From NCBI GenBank assembly GCA_958430865.1, contig CAUDNR010004274.1, positions 15,959 through 46,502 on the forward strand: a stretch of 30,544 bases of DNA. The letters run 5' to 3'. A program made the translations under genes and the position numbers. This document shows positions 21,600 through 30,544 of the stretch, piece after piece. The stretch's first letter is position 1. Every line of letters begins with the position of its first letter. The stretch is from Entrophospora sp. SA101 (lineage: Eukaryota; Glomeromycota; Glomeromycetes; Entrophosporales; Entrophosporaceae). The notes beneath the pieces are model-generated. The model was not told the origin of the DNA. It did not search any database and worked only from the letters and a program-made list of their open reading frames with translations.

Positions 21600-22140
21600 A
21601 CCAAAAAAAATCTAACGAAATTTTATACTACACAGCTTTCCATTAAAAAGGGCTATGCAAAGTGAATAGATATGAATGTAATGAATATCTATGAACGAAG
21701 CATAGCCTGGCTAGAAAGTCAAATAGCATAACAATTATAAAAATCTAACCGAAAAATTCTAGCTGATACCAAAAAAATCTAACGAAATTTTATGCTGCTA
21801 AGATTCCCATTAAAAAGGGCTATGCGAAGTGAATAGATGAACGAAGCATAGCCTGGCAAGAAAGCCAAATAGCATAACAATTATAAAAATCTAACCAAAA
21901 TCTAACCGAAATTTCCAACTGATATCTTTTTCCGCATATCAGAAACAGGCTCTAAAGCATTTCCAGAAAAAAATTGTCCTTGGATAAAAACGGCTCAGAT
22001 CAAGTTCCTGATATGCACCTAAAACTAACCGAAAACTAACCGAAAAATTCTTTTTCCGCATATCAGAAACCATCTCTAAAGCATTTCACTGAAAAAATTG
22101 TCCTTGGATAAAAACGGCTCAGAGCAAGTTCCAGATAAAC
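21600..22140. repeat. Cluster of local direct repeats with internal palindromes
   Basis: Two tandem units (about 21603-21750 and 21769-21899) share ATCTAACGAAATTTTAT, CATTAAAAAGGGCTATGC, CGAAGCATAGCCTGG and CAAATAGCATAACAATTATA. Within each, GGCTATGC and GCATAGCC form a stem. Two further units (about 21928-22015 and 22050-22137) share TTTTTCCGCATATCAGAAAC and TTGTCCTTGGATAAAAACGG. Short CTAACCGAAA spacers recur between them. The second unit of the first pair has lost part of the central palindrome. Confidence 0.8.
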
Positions 22141-22417
22141 AAAATATATGTATTAGTGTGTAATCTATGATAGTATTGAGCAACATAAATATTTCAAAAT
22201 CTTTCAGATCCTTGAGGCTCTTTTTCGAATCTGGTAAAAATCACAATTTTTCTTGAATTAATTCATGTATCATTTGGTACATCGAGTCGTAAGCAAATCT
22301 GAGAAGTTTGTTCTTATCTGATTTTATTTTGTCTTCTTTTGGAGTTTTTTGAAATGGTGAACCAGATGTTTCGGTAAAAATAATTTAATATATGTTTTCA
22401 GCAATTTCACTCTCAAC

Positions 22418-22522
22418 TATACATGAAGTCGAAATTAAAACCCCAAAGTCGAAATGTTTTGACTTGAGGCAACTACATAGTAAGAATCAGTTTCGACCTT
22501 ATTTCAACCCTATTTCATGTAT
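22418..22522. mobile_element. Small MITE with 9-bp target-site duplication (MULE-like)
   Basis: The direct repeat ACTCTCAAC flanks the element at 22409-22417 and 22523-22531. The element has short inverted ends (TATACATGAA at the left, TTCATGTAT at the right) and inner GTCGAAA / TTTCGAC blocks. A 9-bp duplication fits Mutator-like elements. It sits in the last exon of the pseudogene. Element plus one duplication is 114 bp, a multiple of three, but the element brings an in-frame stop on the minus strand. Confidence 0.72.
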
Positions 22523-23532
22523 ACTCTCAACCCAAAAATCAGCCTTTTTCCCAATTTTTTTCATTTCATAGGAGAAAAATATTTCTTCCTGTTCCTGTTG
22601 CTGTTGCCTGAGCTTTTTTTCTTTCTCTATTAATTTCTTTTTGCGCAATCTTGAAGCTTCAGAAGATTGTTCACCTCTAAAATTTGTATTAAATGTTAAT
22701 TTGATGTAAAAACAAAGACAGGTTAATTTTCAGTTAAGAGCAGCCTTTTCATTTCCATAAAAACTCCATTTATATATAAAGTAATAAATATTACATACAC
22801 ACGGATAACACCATTACCAAGTCCTTCAACTAAAATGTGATAAATCGAACGCAGCCCCAAGAATTCGAAAGATCCTTCTGAAAATGTTTTGTGGTGTTTA
22901 GGATTGAAATCATTGCTATTCCATAATTTAAATCTGTTTTTTTTATAAGTTCAATATATAATTATATGTAAGAGAGAGCAACAGAATCAATACTTACATT
23001 AAGCAGCATATTTGCCAAATAAAATAATGTTCATTAAACAAAGAATCTTCTTTATTAATTTTGGGAAACTTTTCTTCAACCTTTTCTCGATCTTGATATA
23101 AATATGACAGATAGGTGATAGAGGAAACATCAAATTCTTGATATAAATCTTTGGGAAGTTTTGTTACTCATGTAAGACATTCTCTTCTATTGTCTTCAAT
23201 TGGATTTGATTCTGTGAAGTCAATTATGTATGATAATATTGGTTCATTGTAATTTAATCTAAAAACATTGGTTTTTTCAAAGGACTTGCATGTCATTTTT
23301 ACAATATCATATCTTTTTCCATTCACATTTATCATCCATTCTGTGTCTTCTCTTTGTGACTAAATTAGATTTGAAAATTTAAATTATCAATCTTTTAGAA
23401 AATTTATAGAATGAACTAAAAATTTTTATTACCAAAGTTTTATTGATTTTATCTTTAAAATTTTCTCTCAATTTTATATCAAAGTTTGAAGCATAGAGCT
23501 TTTTTGCCTCTAAATTATTAATTATTATCATA

Positions 23533-23730
23533 CAGTGAACCCTCCCTAAGTGCACCCTCCCTAAATGCACTCACTATGTATACCCTCCATAAATGCACAG
23601 CCCATATCATCCCCAAGCTTATAGAGAGCTTATAAAATCACCCTCCATAAATGCACACCCTCCATAAATGCACGCTCACAAGAAATAGCACTATGTTCCT
23701 GAGGGGGGTGCACTTATAGAGGGTTCACTG
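23533..23730. mobile_element. Pogo/Tc1-like MITE inserted in an exon
   Basis: A 198-bp element with ends CAGTGAACCCTC and GAGGGTTCACTG, flanked by TA on both sides (23531-23532 and 23731-23732), the target duplication of Tc1/mariner/pogo elements. The inside holds repeated CCCTCCATAAATGCAC units. Removing it with one TA joins the flanking exon halves in frame (VSKT to MIIINNLEAKK), proving insertion into an existing exon. Confidence 0.88.
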
Positions 23731-24529
23731 TAGTTTTACTAACAAGTTTTACATCTCCACTCCTTACGAAATTATAATAAATTTCACGATCTTTTTTATT
23801 TTTATTTTTTGAAGACAGATCATCCTGAGAAAGTAATTAAAACAAAAATAACAATATTATTACATAAGGTAATGGTGCCAGATGAATTTAAGGCAACATT
23901 ACAACACTAATCAATAAATTTAACTATGGCTTTTTTTTTTTTTTTTTTGTATATAAATAAAAAATACCTTACCTTTCTAGTGACATCAAATTCCAACTTA
24001 TAAACATTCCAAATATCTTGGCTTGATAATCCATTAACTTTATTAAAATACGTATGAACTAAGGTTTTGAGATCAACATCAATATCATATTTATTATTCA
24101 GGACACACCATGCAAAAAACTCAATGGCATAAACCTTTCGTGGATCAAATGTATTAAAAAAAATTCATAATCTTTTGCATTTGGTAAGCTTGTATTATCA
24201 ATGAGAGAGTTACTATAATAAATAAAAATATTTTTGTTAAATTCGGTTAATTTATAAGACCACACATTAATATTTTCGATTCATGTATATAGTGCAAGTC
24301 ACTTAGTCGCTGAACTTTTTGTGCCATGATGTCAATTTTTCAAAAAAACTAGAGTGAAGAGTGGTGGCAATAACCGCCACCGCCATTCTTACAATAAACA
24401 ACACTTACCGAGTAATTCTTTCTCTTGGATTTTCCTGATTTCTTTTATTAATTGTGAAAGACATCATTATTTTTTTTAAGAAAAAAAAAAGATTTATGTA
24501 TGGAATCCTATTTTTTTTTATTTTTTTTT

Positions 24530-25115
24530 TTTTTGACGTGATTGATTTTTTTTTTTTTTTGGAAAAACAATTTATTTTTTGACAAATGACAAAAAGCGAG
24601 TGAAGTTATTTGGCATGATTGGGCTCTAAAAAGAAACGTTAAATAACTAACCAGAGGTAACTTTTTTTTAATTTGTATTGATATGTCTTTTATTTTATTT
24701 AAATGAATATTACCGAAATCAAACGTGGAGCAAAACTTGCTGGGTAAATATAAGATTCTCATCAAGATGTTAAACAATTGGTATTTGGCTTTTCGTAATC
24801 AACATTATTATTAACATTAAATAATATGAAAATGTCAAGGCGATACAAGGAAGTGAAACATTTTGATAAGTGATGTTTGGTTATCGGAAATTTACAGACA
24901 TTGAAGCACGCACGCTACCTTAACACTTACAGTCATTCTCACGCGTTCCTCGTGTGCAGAAGGCCAATCTGACCAAGATTTCTCTGAGGATACAATGATG
25001 CAACTAAACTCCAGGGAGAGGCCACATGGCCCTGGAGTTTACCGAGGCTGCATCATTGTCAATGACACTTTTCACTAATCTTTTCTCACAGCACCAGACC
25101 AGAGAAGGCTGCCAT
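24530..25115. repeat. Dispersed repeat, copy A, with strong hairpin
   Basis: Direct-orientation relative of 27590-28235. Shared blocks include GAAATCAAA(A)CG, ATCAAGATG, TTTTCGTAATCA, AAAGCACGCAC-type, ACAGTCATTCTCACGC, and TCACAGCACC followed by CCAGAGAAGGCT. It lies just upstream of the pseudogene start. It holds a hairpin absent from copy B: 24993-25002 pairs with 25049-25058 (CAATGATGCA / TGCATCATTG), and 25006-25016 pairs with 25030-25040 (AAACTCCAGGG / CCCTGGAGTTT). Confidence 0.75.
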
Positions 25116-27589
25116 GTTAGCCGAAAAGCCTTACATTTCCTATTACAATATTACTACTAATATTTCCGATTAACCTAATGGACGATACTTTATTAACATC
25201 CACCAGTTAACCAACGTTAATCCTAACCTTTTCCTACTCACTAAAGCAAATAAAACGTGGATTTTTACCTTTTACCAAAGAACTACACTTGTTGCTCTTA
25301 ATAAAACGCTTTAAACAAAGAAATAAAAACAACATTTTTATTTTTATTATATTTTTAAAAGCTTATTTACGTTTAATAAAAATAATGATTCTATCACAGA
25401 GTTTTATTTCAATATCTATTATTTTCCTTTGCGAGGACCAGAAGTTATGCTTTTTTAAGCGAAGACCAGAAGTTATTCTTAGTGAAATTTTTTGATCGCT
25501 GCGATAATAGATAAAATGGTTTATTATTGCAATCATTAATATTGATGTTATAATTAATCACCACACTAAAATTAGTTAACTCTGGAACATAAAGTACACA
25601 ATTATTCGAATCTCTAATCGATGATTTTAGTGTCTGGTGCAGTAGAATTGATAGGTTGTGGTTGTCGCATGACGAAAAAGACATTCGTAAGCGAAATTGG
25701 CACAATCCCGAGTCTGATAAAGAAAACTCTACGTTATAGAGTGGTAAATCACTATTGTACCGCGTGTTAATAGTTCTGATCTATTCATTCGGAAAGTTTT
25801 TTGTGAAAATTAATGTTAAGTTATATCTTAACCTTGCTTAGTGGTGTTAAAAATAATTCATCCTCATAATATCGTTTCTGTTTTTGTTCAATTATTGGTT
25901 CTGAATTCTCAATATGCGATATATCCGTCTCACCCAGAAAATGCTGTTTAATGATTATTCTTTGTAATATGAGGTTTTAAAGAAGTCGTTATTTTTTGTT
26001 GCGTAGAAAATTAGAGTGGATCTTGAAGTTATAGCAGTGGCAGTACGGGACTAGTAGTGGATGTTGAAGTAGTAGCAGTGACAGTAGGATTAATAGTGGA
26101 TGTTTTCTAGAAATATAAACGGGTCAAAATTTTACAAAGGTTATGCTCCTTATTTTTTTTTTGACTAGTGAAAAAAAATAATCTTTTCTACTTTCTATAT
26201 CAGAATTGGGCACTAGCATTTCATTATCAATTTTATATATAAATTTCTCTCTTTCTGGTGATAATGATTTATTATATAAAATGTAAAACTTGATTGTTGT
26301 TTGAATGAATAAAATGGGATTGTTTGAGTATAACAGTCACATTACTTCCTTTTTCACTAAATAGCACGTAACGAACAATTCTCTTGTCTGGGGGGAGGTA
26401 AATAATTATCTATTGCTTTCATCATAGTAGCGTGCATTCTTTACACACTAATAAATCTTGAATAAAAATTTGCATTATTTAAAGAACAACTTTAGCATCA
26501 ACAAAAAATCATCATCATCAAACTTTTCATCGTGATTCAATTAGAAGTTCCCGAGGTTCCAAACTTTCAATATTGATTTACCCCAAGTAAGGTAACCAAT
26601 GTATAACTTTCGAAATCCTGACGCGTCTTAAAAAAAAAATATCTGAAATTCAAGACGTTCTTTGTAGAAGCGTAATCAATTTCTTCATCAGGAAATTAAT
26701 TTAGCGTAAACTTGCATAAATCTTACGATGCCGACGTAATATTGTGTAAATCTTACAGTGCCAACGTAAGTTTTACACTTTTTTATTATTAAACTTACAA
26801 TTGACACGTGTAAAATTTTTTTATATTTTCCGGATGTTTATAGGATCATACAAATCCAAATTAAATTAATGGTAGCATAGTCTGTTCAAGCTCGCAACAA
26901 CTAGATGAATCCTTTGCTGTATTTAATGCAAATGGAACTGTGGACAGTTCTTTATTAAAAACTTTTTCTGATGATCTATATGTTCTGCACTTTAGAGATG
27001 GATGATATATTTAAAAATAATATCCAATTGCAAGGAAATTTTGGTTTCCTGATTAATCTTAAAAACGGCCCGTGATCTGATCCTAGAGAAAGATGTTCAA
27101 AACCCTTGCAATAATTTGTTAAAAACCGAATTAGTAATAGTAATGAGAATCAAAATTGATCAATGCGATAAGAAAAAATCTATTTAGCGATGATGACCTT
27201 CTAAGATATCGATTTTGTTATTGTTGTTTTAGAAAAGCAAATAGAAAGAATTGCAAAACATCAAACAAGAGAGAGATTATTTTTATGTTGGAATGCTGGT
27301 TTTTGCTCCAATGGTTTTATTAATATATTATAAAAACAAAAAGTTAATGTGTAACTTTTACTTACTATCTTTCCTATTTAAATTCTTGTCTATCGTGAGA
27401 AATCATTACCTCGTAACTCTGAGAATAGAATGAGAATAGAATGATCTGTGTTCATTTGTTTATATATAATAAGAATAACTATATAGTTAACTAGGAAGTT
27501 TGATATCCCAGATCTGCATAACAAATTTCTATCGTTGTCATTGGCGGACCACCAATTAAGAAGTTTGATCGACAAACGCCATTATTGGG
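25116..27589. other. Gene-poor AT-rich region
   Basis: No supported gene. Short open frames on either strand have no domain, no splice context and A/T-driven composition. A degenerate 41-bp tandem repeat lies at about 26013-26107 (GTGGATCTTGAAGTTATAGC / GTGGATGTTGAAGTAGTAGC). Two copies of an AAATCTTAC-TGCC-ACGTAA motif occur around 26718-26770. Confidence 0.5.
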
Positions 27590-28235
27590 ATTGGTTTTTT
27601 TTTTTTTTGGAAACAATTTTATTTTTTAACAATGACATGATGTTGTTTGGTACCTGCCTGAAGACGTGTTAATAGCTGACCGGAAGCACTTTTCTTTAAT
27701 TTGCATTGATATATCTTTTATTTATACAAGTATTTTAATTGAAATCAAAACGCGGAACAGATCTTTTCTAGGTAATTATAAGATCCTCATCAAGATGGTA
27801 AATAATTGATATTTGCTTTTCGTAATCAGTAATAATATTAATATTATTATAAATATATATTTACATGTCAAGGCAGCACACCGTTGAAAAAGAAACATTT
27901 CGAGTATACAAGGACAAGGTTTGATTACCACACATATGTCGGGGTGATATGTCAGGATTAAGATACAAGGACAAGGTTTGATTACCAGATATGTGAGGGT
28001 TAAGGTATGTGCTTAGGGCCATACCTTAACCTTGACATGTCTTACTCCCGACATATCTTACCCCAGGCGCTAAAGCACGCACACTGTCTTGGACACTACA
28101 GTCATTCTCACGCTTCTCATTTACACAAGGCTAATCTCATCAAAGAGATATAACGATGCAAACAGAGTTCCGTTCATCGTCCAATAGTCAACGATTTTTT
28201 CACTAATCTTCCCTCACAGCACCCAAACCAGAGAA
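27590..28235. repeat. Dispersed repeat, copy B, with nested palindrome
   Basis: Diverged copy of 24530-25115, about 3.06 kb further on in the same orientation. In the centre it has a 25-bp direct repeat (ATACAAGGACAAGGTTTGAT and following, at 27906-27930 and 27963-27987), not present in copy A. A 12-bp perfect stem follows, GGTTAAGGTATG at 27998-28009 with CATACCTTAACC at 28020-28031. Outside it, ATATGTCGGGG and CTCCCGACATAT form an imperfect outer stem. Confidence 0.75.
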
Positions 28236-28441
28236 GGCTCTTTAATTTTCATTTGACCAACGTTGGTGTGCCTAAATTCTAAACAGCAACCCGTTGCAGA
28301 CACTGACTTTATTCTAGAGGGGTATAACACAAAAGCAATCATCACACAAATGCGGATCTTCATCAGTGATCAATGCCCATACGGCAACAATCAAGCCTGG
28401 TCCGAGGGGAAAATAAGGGAAAGTTTTTGTTGACCTTATGA
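28236..28441. other. Less AT-rich non-coding stretch
   Basis: Base composition is more balanced here than in the surroundings. On the minus strand 28400 to about 28322 reads PGLIVAVWALITDEDPHLCD with no start or flanking support. It may be a relic of the same decayed element as the two open frames downstream. Confidence 0.3.
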
Positions 28442-28621
28442 AAAAACCTTCAAACAATTGGGGAGCCTTCACTTGTAGTAAAAATTTTATGCAAGGATGG
28501 AGGCGGTACCATTGTTTGTGGTAAGGAAATTTTAATTAAATCTGACACCTGTGATCAATATCAGATTTATTATTGGGAAGGAAACCCTCCCTATTTATTT
28601 ATTCTTGTGAACTACTGGTAG
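28442..28621 (+). pseudogene. Coding-like fragment of unknown family
   Basis: A 59-codon open stretch bounded by a TGA and a TAG reads KNLQTIGEPSLVVKILCKDG, GTIVCGKEILIKSDTCD and YYWEGNPPYLFILVNYW. Its mixed amino-acid composition (Gly, Cys, Asp, Trp, Tyr) is unlike random AT-rich sequence, which yields K/N/I/F strings. There is no ATG, so it is an exon or a relic of a gene. The family is not recognised. Confidence 0.35.
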
Positions 28622-29222
28622 ACATGCATTATTAAAAAATTTTTTGCATGGCCTTGGTATTATTACTACTTGAGTGATGCAATTGTTTGTTATATCAACA
28701 ACATCAAATGTATTGAATAATTATCATGAATATTTAATGGATGCAGGTATTCACAGAAGGAAAGGATTAAATAACAACAAAAAAGCTAAGTTTGTTTTTT
28801 TATCAACCAAAATATATAATTAATTAGATTTAAAGATTATTATCTTATTCCACTTTTTTATGATATATTAATTATGAAATATTCTTGTAAGATCTGGCGG
28901 TGTACGATCAGAAAGAATTGTTACGCGGCCATATTGAAAAAAAAAACAGGTAGAAAATTCAACATCAAAAAATTCTAGTTGCCTAATGTAAATGAAACAA
29001 CTACAGGATCTTGAAAAACAAACAAACTGGAATATCAGAGAAACAATTGGGAGATTGTAGGAATCTGGCAAAAAAAAATCGACACGAAAACCAAAATTTA
29101 GCATCACAAAAACAGAGAATAAGGAGGTGAGAGAATAATCTATGGTTAAAATAATGCAAATATTGTTTTTGTGAGACTAATAAAGCATGGTTAATTAAAT
29201 GTATTAACTTTTTAGAGCAACT
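28622..29222. other. Intergenic, possibly decayed coding sequence
   Basis: Around 28999-29134 the plus strand reads QLQDLEKQTNWNIRETIGRL, stop, then ESGKKKSTRKPKFS and on to another stop, which looks like weak coding sequence with a nonsense codon. The rest is AT-rich with no signal. A possible splice acceptor (ATTAACTTTTTAG) lies just before 29217, upstream of the next open frame. Confidence 0.35.
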
Positions 29223-29555
29223 TTTTTTAACTGTGTGGAAGAACATGCATCAGCGTTGATGCAATGTAATGCCAAAAATTCAAGCAAGGTCTTCCTTTGC
29301 CCATGGGTATGCTATGACATATGCCGGATTTTTGTGCGTCTTCCACAAGGCAACATATTCACCTTGTTGAGACATCGCCTTGTCCCTTCGACTGGAGGTG
29401 ACTTCTTTGTTGATGCAAGTTTAGATGACAGAGGTGTGCGTGCACTATCTGAATGCCCAGTGACGAGGACGATTCTTGATAGTCGTTTTATGGGTGCTGT
29501 TTGGCATGCCGGTCACTGTCCTGGCGTCATTCTAGTTGAGCATGTTGTTGCATAA
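29217..29555 (+). CDS. Orphan open frame of atypically high GC, unknown function
   Basis: An open frame of about 110 codons ending in TAA at 29553-29555. It contains CVEEHASALMQCNAKNSSKV, FLCPWVCYDICRIFVRLPQG, PSTGGDFFVDASLDDRG and DSRFMGAVWHAGHCPG. The composition is rich in Cys, Arg, Gly, Val and His, and its GC content is clearly higher than its surroundings. There is no ATG at the front, but a possible acceptor (TTTTTAG, ending 29216) suggests an internal or terminal exon. I do not recognise a domain. It could be a fragment of a mobile element, a pseudogene piece, or a horizontally acquired segment; none of these is shown. Confidence 0.35.
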   Translation, partial: ATFFNCVEEHASALMQCNAKNSSKVFLCPWVCYDICRIFVRLPQGNIFTLLRHRLVPSTGGDFFVDASLDDRGVRALSECPVTRTILDSRFMGAVWHAGHCPGVILVEHVVA

Positions 29556-29594
29556 GTATATATGTATAATTATCAGGGGTAATTTGGGTTTGCA

Positions 29595-29708
29595 GAAAAG
29601 GCTGTGTATACTGAACAAAGGGATTATCTAAGTTTAGAAATGATTCTAAGGAATCAGCACGTTTCTAATACTACAGGTACTTCTGGTGTTGATTCCATAA
29701 TGAAGTGA
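29595..29708 (+). pseudogene. Short coding-like stretch following the orphan frame
   Basis: After a possible acceptor (GGGTTTGCAG, ending 29595) the sequence reads AVYTEQRDYLSLEMILRNQH then VSNTTGTSGVDSIMK and a TGA. It might be a further exon of the upstream open frame, but the only good donor (GTATAT at 29556) lies after that frame's stop. Function is unknown. Confidence 0.25.
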
Positions 29709-30209
29709 AAATGTTCTAGTAAAAGATGCGGGTATCTCACTATTTTCATTTCGAACGTGCAGAAATTCCTTAATATCAAAAATGTCACGTCAGGTAAAAC
29801 CTTTGTTATTAATTTTGAGGAATATATTAATCATGATACGGTTTTATTAATATAGGCATTAGACTAAGCTAGCTCGCACCCACCTCATAATGTTGATCTG
29901 ATTCCTATCCCCCGCACAAAATAATCAATCTATATATCATCATGTAATTTTTTACATTAACTATAAACTCACATGACCCAAACAGTCAACAATAACATTC
30001 CTTCTGCAATAGCTAAACTCACTGGATAACTATAAAAGAAAATGAACAATTAAATGTAAAATATACTGTATGTTTGCTATTTTTAATTTAACATATGTTT
30101 TTTTATTATAATTAGTACAACAAATTATAATTAATAAATTTTTGTTGAATGGTAAATAAAGAAAACCTTGGCATTTAATCAACGCCCCAAATAATAATCA
30201 TATGAAATC
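29709..30209. other. AT-rich region without a visible gene
   Basis: All frames are closed and I see no repeat of note. Around 29980-30030 a short ACATGACCCAAACAGTCAAC stretch is less AT-rich but not coding-like. Confidence 0.5.
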
Positions 30210-30352
30210 TAGGGTCTTCTGAAGCAATAATTCATGACGCAGGGCATAATAATAATTCGTGATTCAAAGCATAATTCGTGACACAAGACATATAGTTTGT
30301 GACGCGAAGCATAGTTTGCTAGTTCTTATTATAATAATAAAGGAAGACCCTA
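30210..30352. repeat. Small TIR element with internal minisatellite
   Basis: TAGGGTCTTC at 30210-30219 and GAAGACCCTA at 30343-30352 are perfect 10-bp inverted ends. Between them, four degenerate units of about 20-25 bp (CATAATTCGTGAC-CAAAG type) are repeated in tandem. A target-site duplication is not evident. Confidence 0.6.
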
Positions 30353-30544
30353 ATTGTAATCAGCAATAATTGTGTATTTTATCCTATAGTAATAATCATT
30401 AAGTATAATTAGTATAATTTGGTGAAAAATTATGTAAAATTTTTATTAGAAGAATAAATTATTATTGTTATGGTGCAGGTCATCTATACTCATCAAAAAT
30501 GTAGATCATTCCGAAATTTCAGATAACTATCAATGAATTTTTAT
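30353..30544. other. AT-rich end of the window
   Basis: Nothing recognisable; no open frame, repeat or promoter motif stands out. Confidence 0.5.

Larger units (their letters stand above)
22241..24467 (-). pseudogene. Six-exon gene of unknown family, broken by mutations and two MITEs
   Basis: I do not recognise the family. Exons from the start: 24467-24409, 24212-23973, 23824-23433, 23359-22998, 22933-22799, 22676-22241, with good GT-AG sites. It starts MMSFTINKRNQENPRERITR, contains KVYAIEFFAWCVLNNKYDID, SGSFEFLGLRSIYHI-like and GLGNGVIRV stretches, a K/Q-rich coiled coil (KKKLIEKEKKLRQQQQEQEE) and ends SMYQMIHELIQEKL. The lesions are: a 1-base loss in an 8-T run at 24156-24163, a TGA at 23168-23170 where Trp would fit, a TAA at 22385-22387, a 198-bp MITE in exon 3 and a 105-bp MITE in exon 6. 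Clean splice sites between broken exons indicate recent death. The homopolymer frameshift could be a sequencing error; the insertions are not. Confidence 0.8.

Noticed and set aside
23379..23570. Small gene coding a 63-residue protein
   Set aside because: It is the 3' half of exon 3 of the pseudogene; its start lies inside the inserted MITE and its end runs into an intron.
24508..25495. Short open frames around the T-rich tracts near 24.5 and 25.3-25.5 kb
   Set aside because: They are low-complexity, lie partly in the dispersed repeat, and have no splice or domain support.
29235..29555. Claim of horizontal transfer for the GC-richer frame
   Set aside because: Composition alone is not enough, no domain is recognised, and a transposon or satellite origin would explain it equally well.
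1..30544. Defence system, biosynthetic cluster, rRNA, tRNA, CRISPR or other coordinated system
   Set aside because: The intact genes are functionally unrelated eukaryotic genes; I saw no direct-repeat/spacer arrangement, no cluster logic and no convincing structural RNA.

Overview
The window looks like nuclear DNA of a filamentous fungus. It is very AT-rich. Its genes are split by many short introns (about 70-160 nt) with GTAAGT/GTATGT-type donors and T-rich acceptors. It encodes a nucleoplasmin-like FKBP, a carnitine acyltransferase, a VIT/VWA protein and an F-box protein. Together with abundant short foldback elements and decayed lineage-specific genes, this most resembles an arbuscular mycorrhizal fungus (Glomeromycotina, Rhizophagus-like). 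That assignment is inference; no marker gene proves it.

Layout. 1-2573 is gene-poor, with the end of a low-complexity repeat and one foldback element. 2574-14031 is a compact gene block: a small DUF202 membrane protein (+), an FKBP39/Fpr3-4-type prolyl isomerase (+, 10 exons), a carnitine O-acetyltransferase (-, 11 exons), and a VIT+VWA protein (+, 8 exons). The last two were once a divergent pair. A segment running from carnitine acetyltransferase exon 3 through the shared promoter into VIT/VWA exon 4 was tandemly duplicated. Between the two functional genes there now lie a dead VIT 5' end (8833-9243) and a dead acetyltransferase 5' end (10211-10605), separated by a coiled-coil gene remnant.

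14032-16735 carries an internally deleted Tc1/mariner element and a small decayed gene fragment. 16736-18205 is a single-exon F-box gene (-). 18206-22240 is gene-poor, with a hAT-like MITE and a cluster of local repeats. 22241-24467 is a six-exon gene of unknown family (-) that is now a pseudogene: one frameshift, two nonsense codons and two MITE insertions with clear target-site duplications. 24468-30544 is mostly non-coding, with two diverged copies of a roughly 0.6-kb repeat containing strong hairpins, three short coding-like remnants and a final TIR element.

The genes do not form a pathway: chromatin/nucleolar prolyl isomerisation, acetyl-carnitine shuttling and an adhesion-type VWA protein are ordinary housekeeping or accessory functions. 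I found no defence system, biosynthetic cluster, rRNA, convincing tRNA or CRISPR. The most interesting signals are a probable 2-nucleotide exon in the DUF202 gene, the reciprocally decayed duplication, and the MITE-riddled pseudogene.
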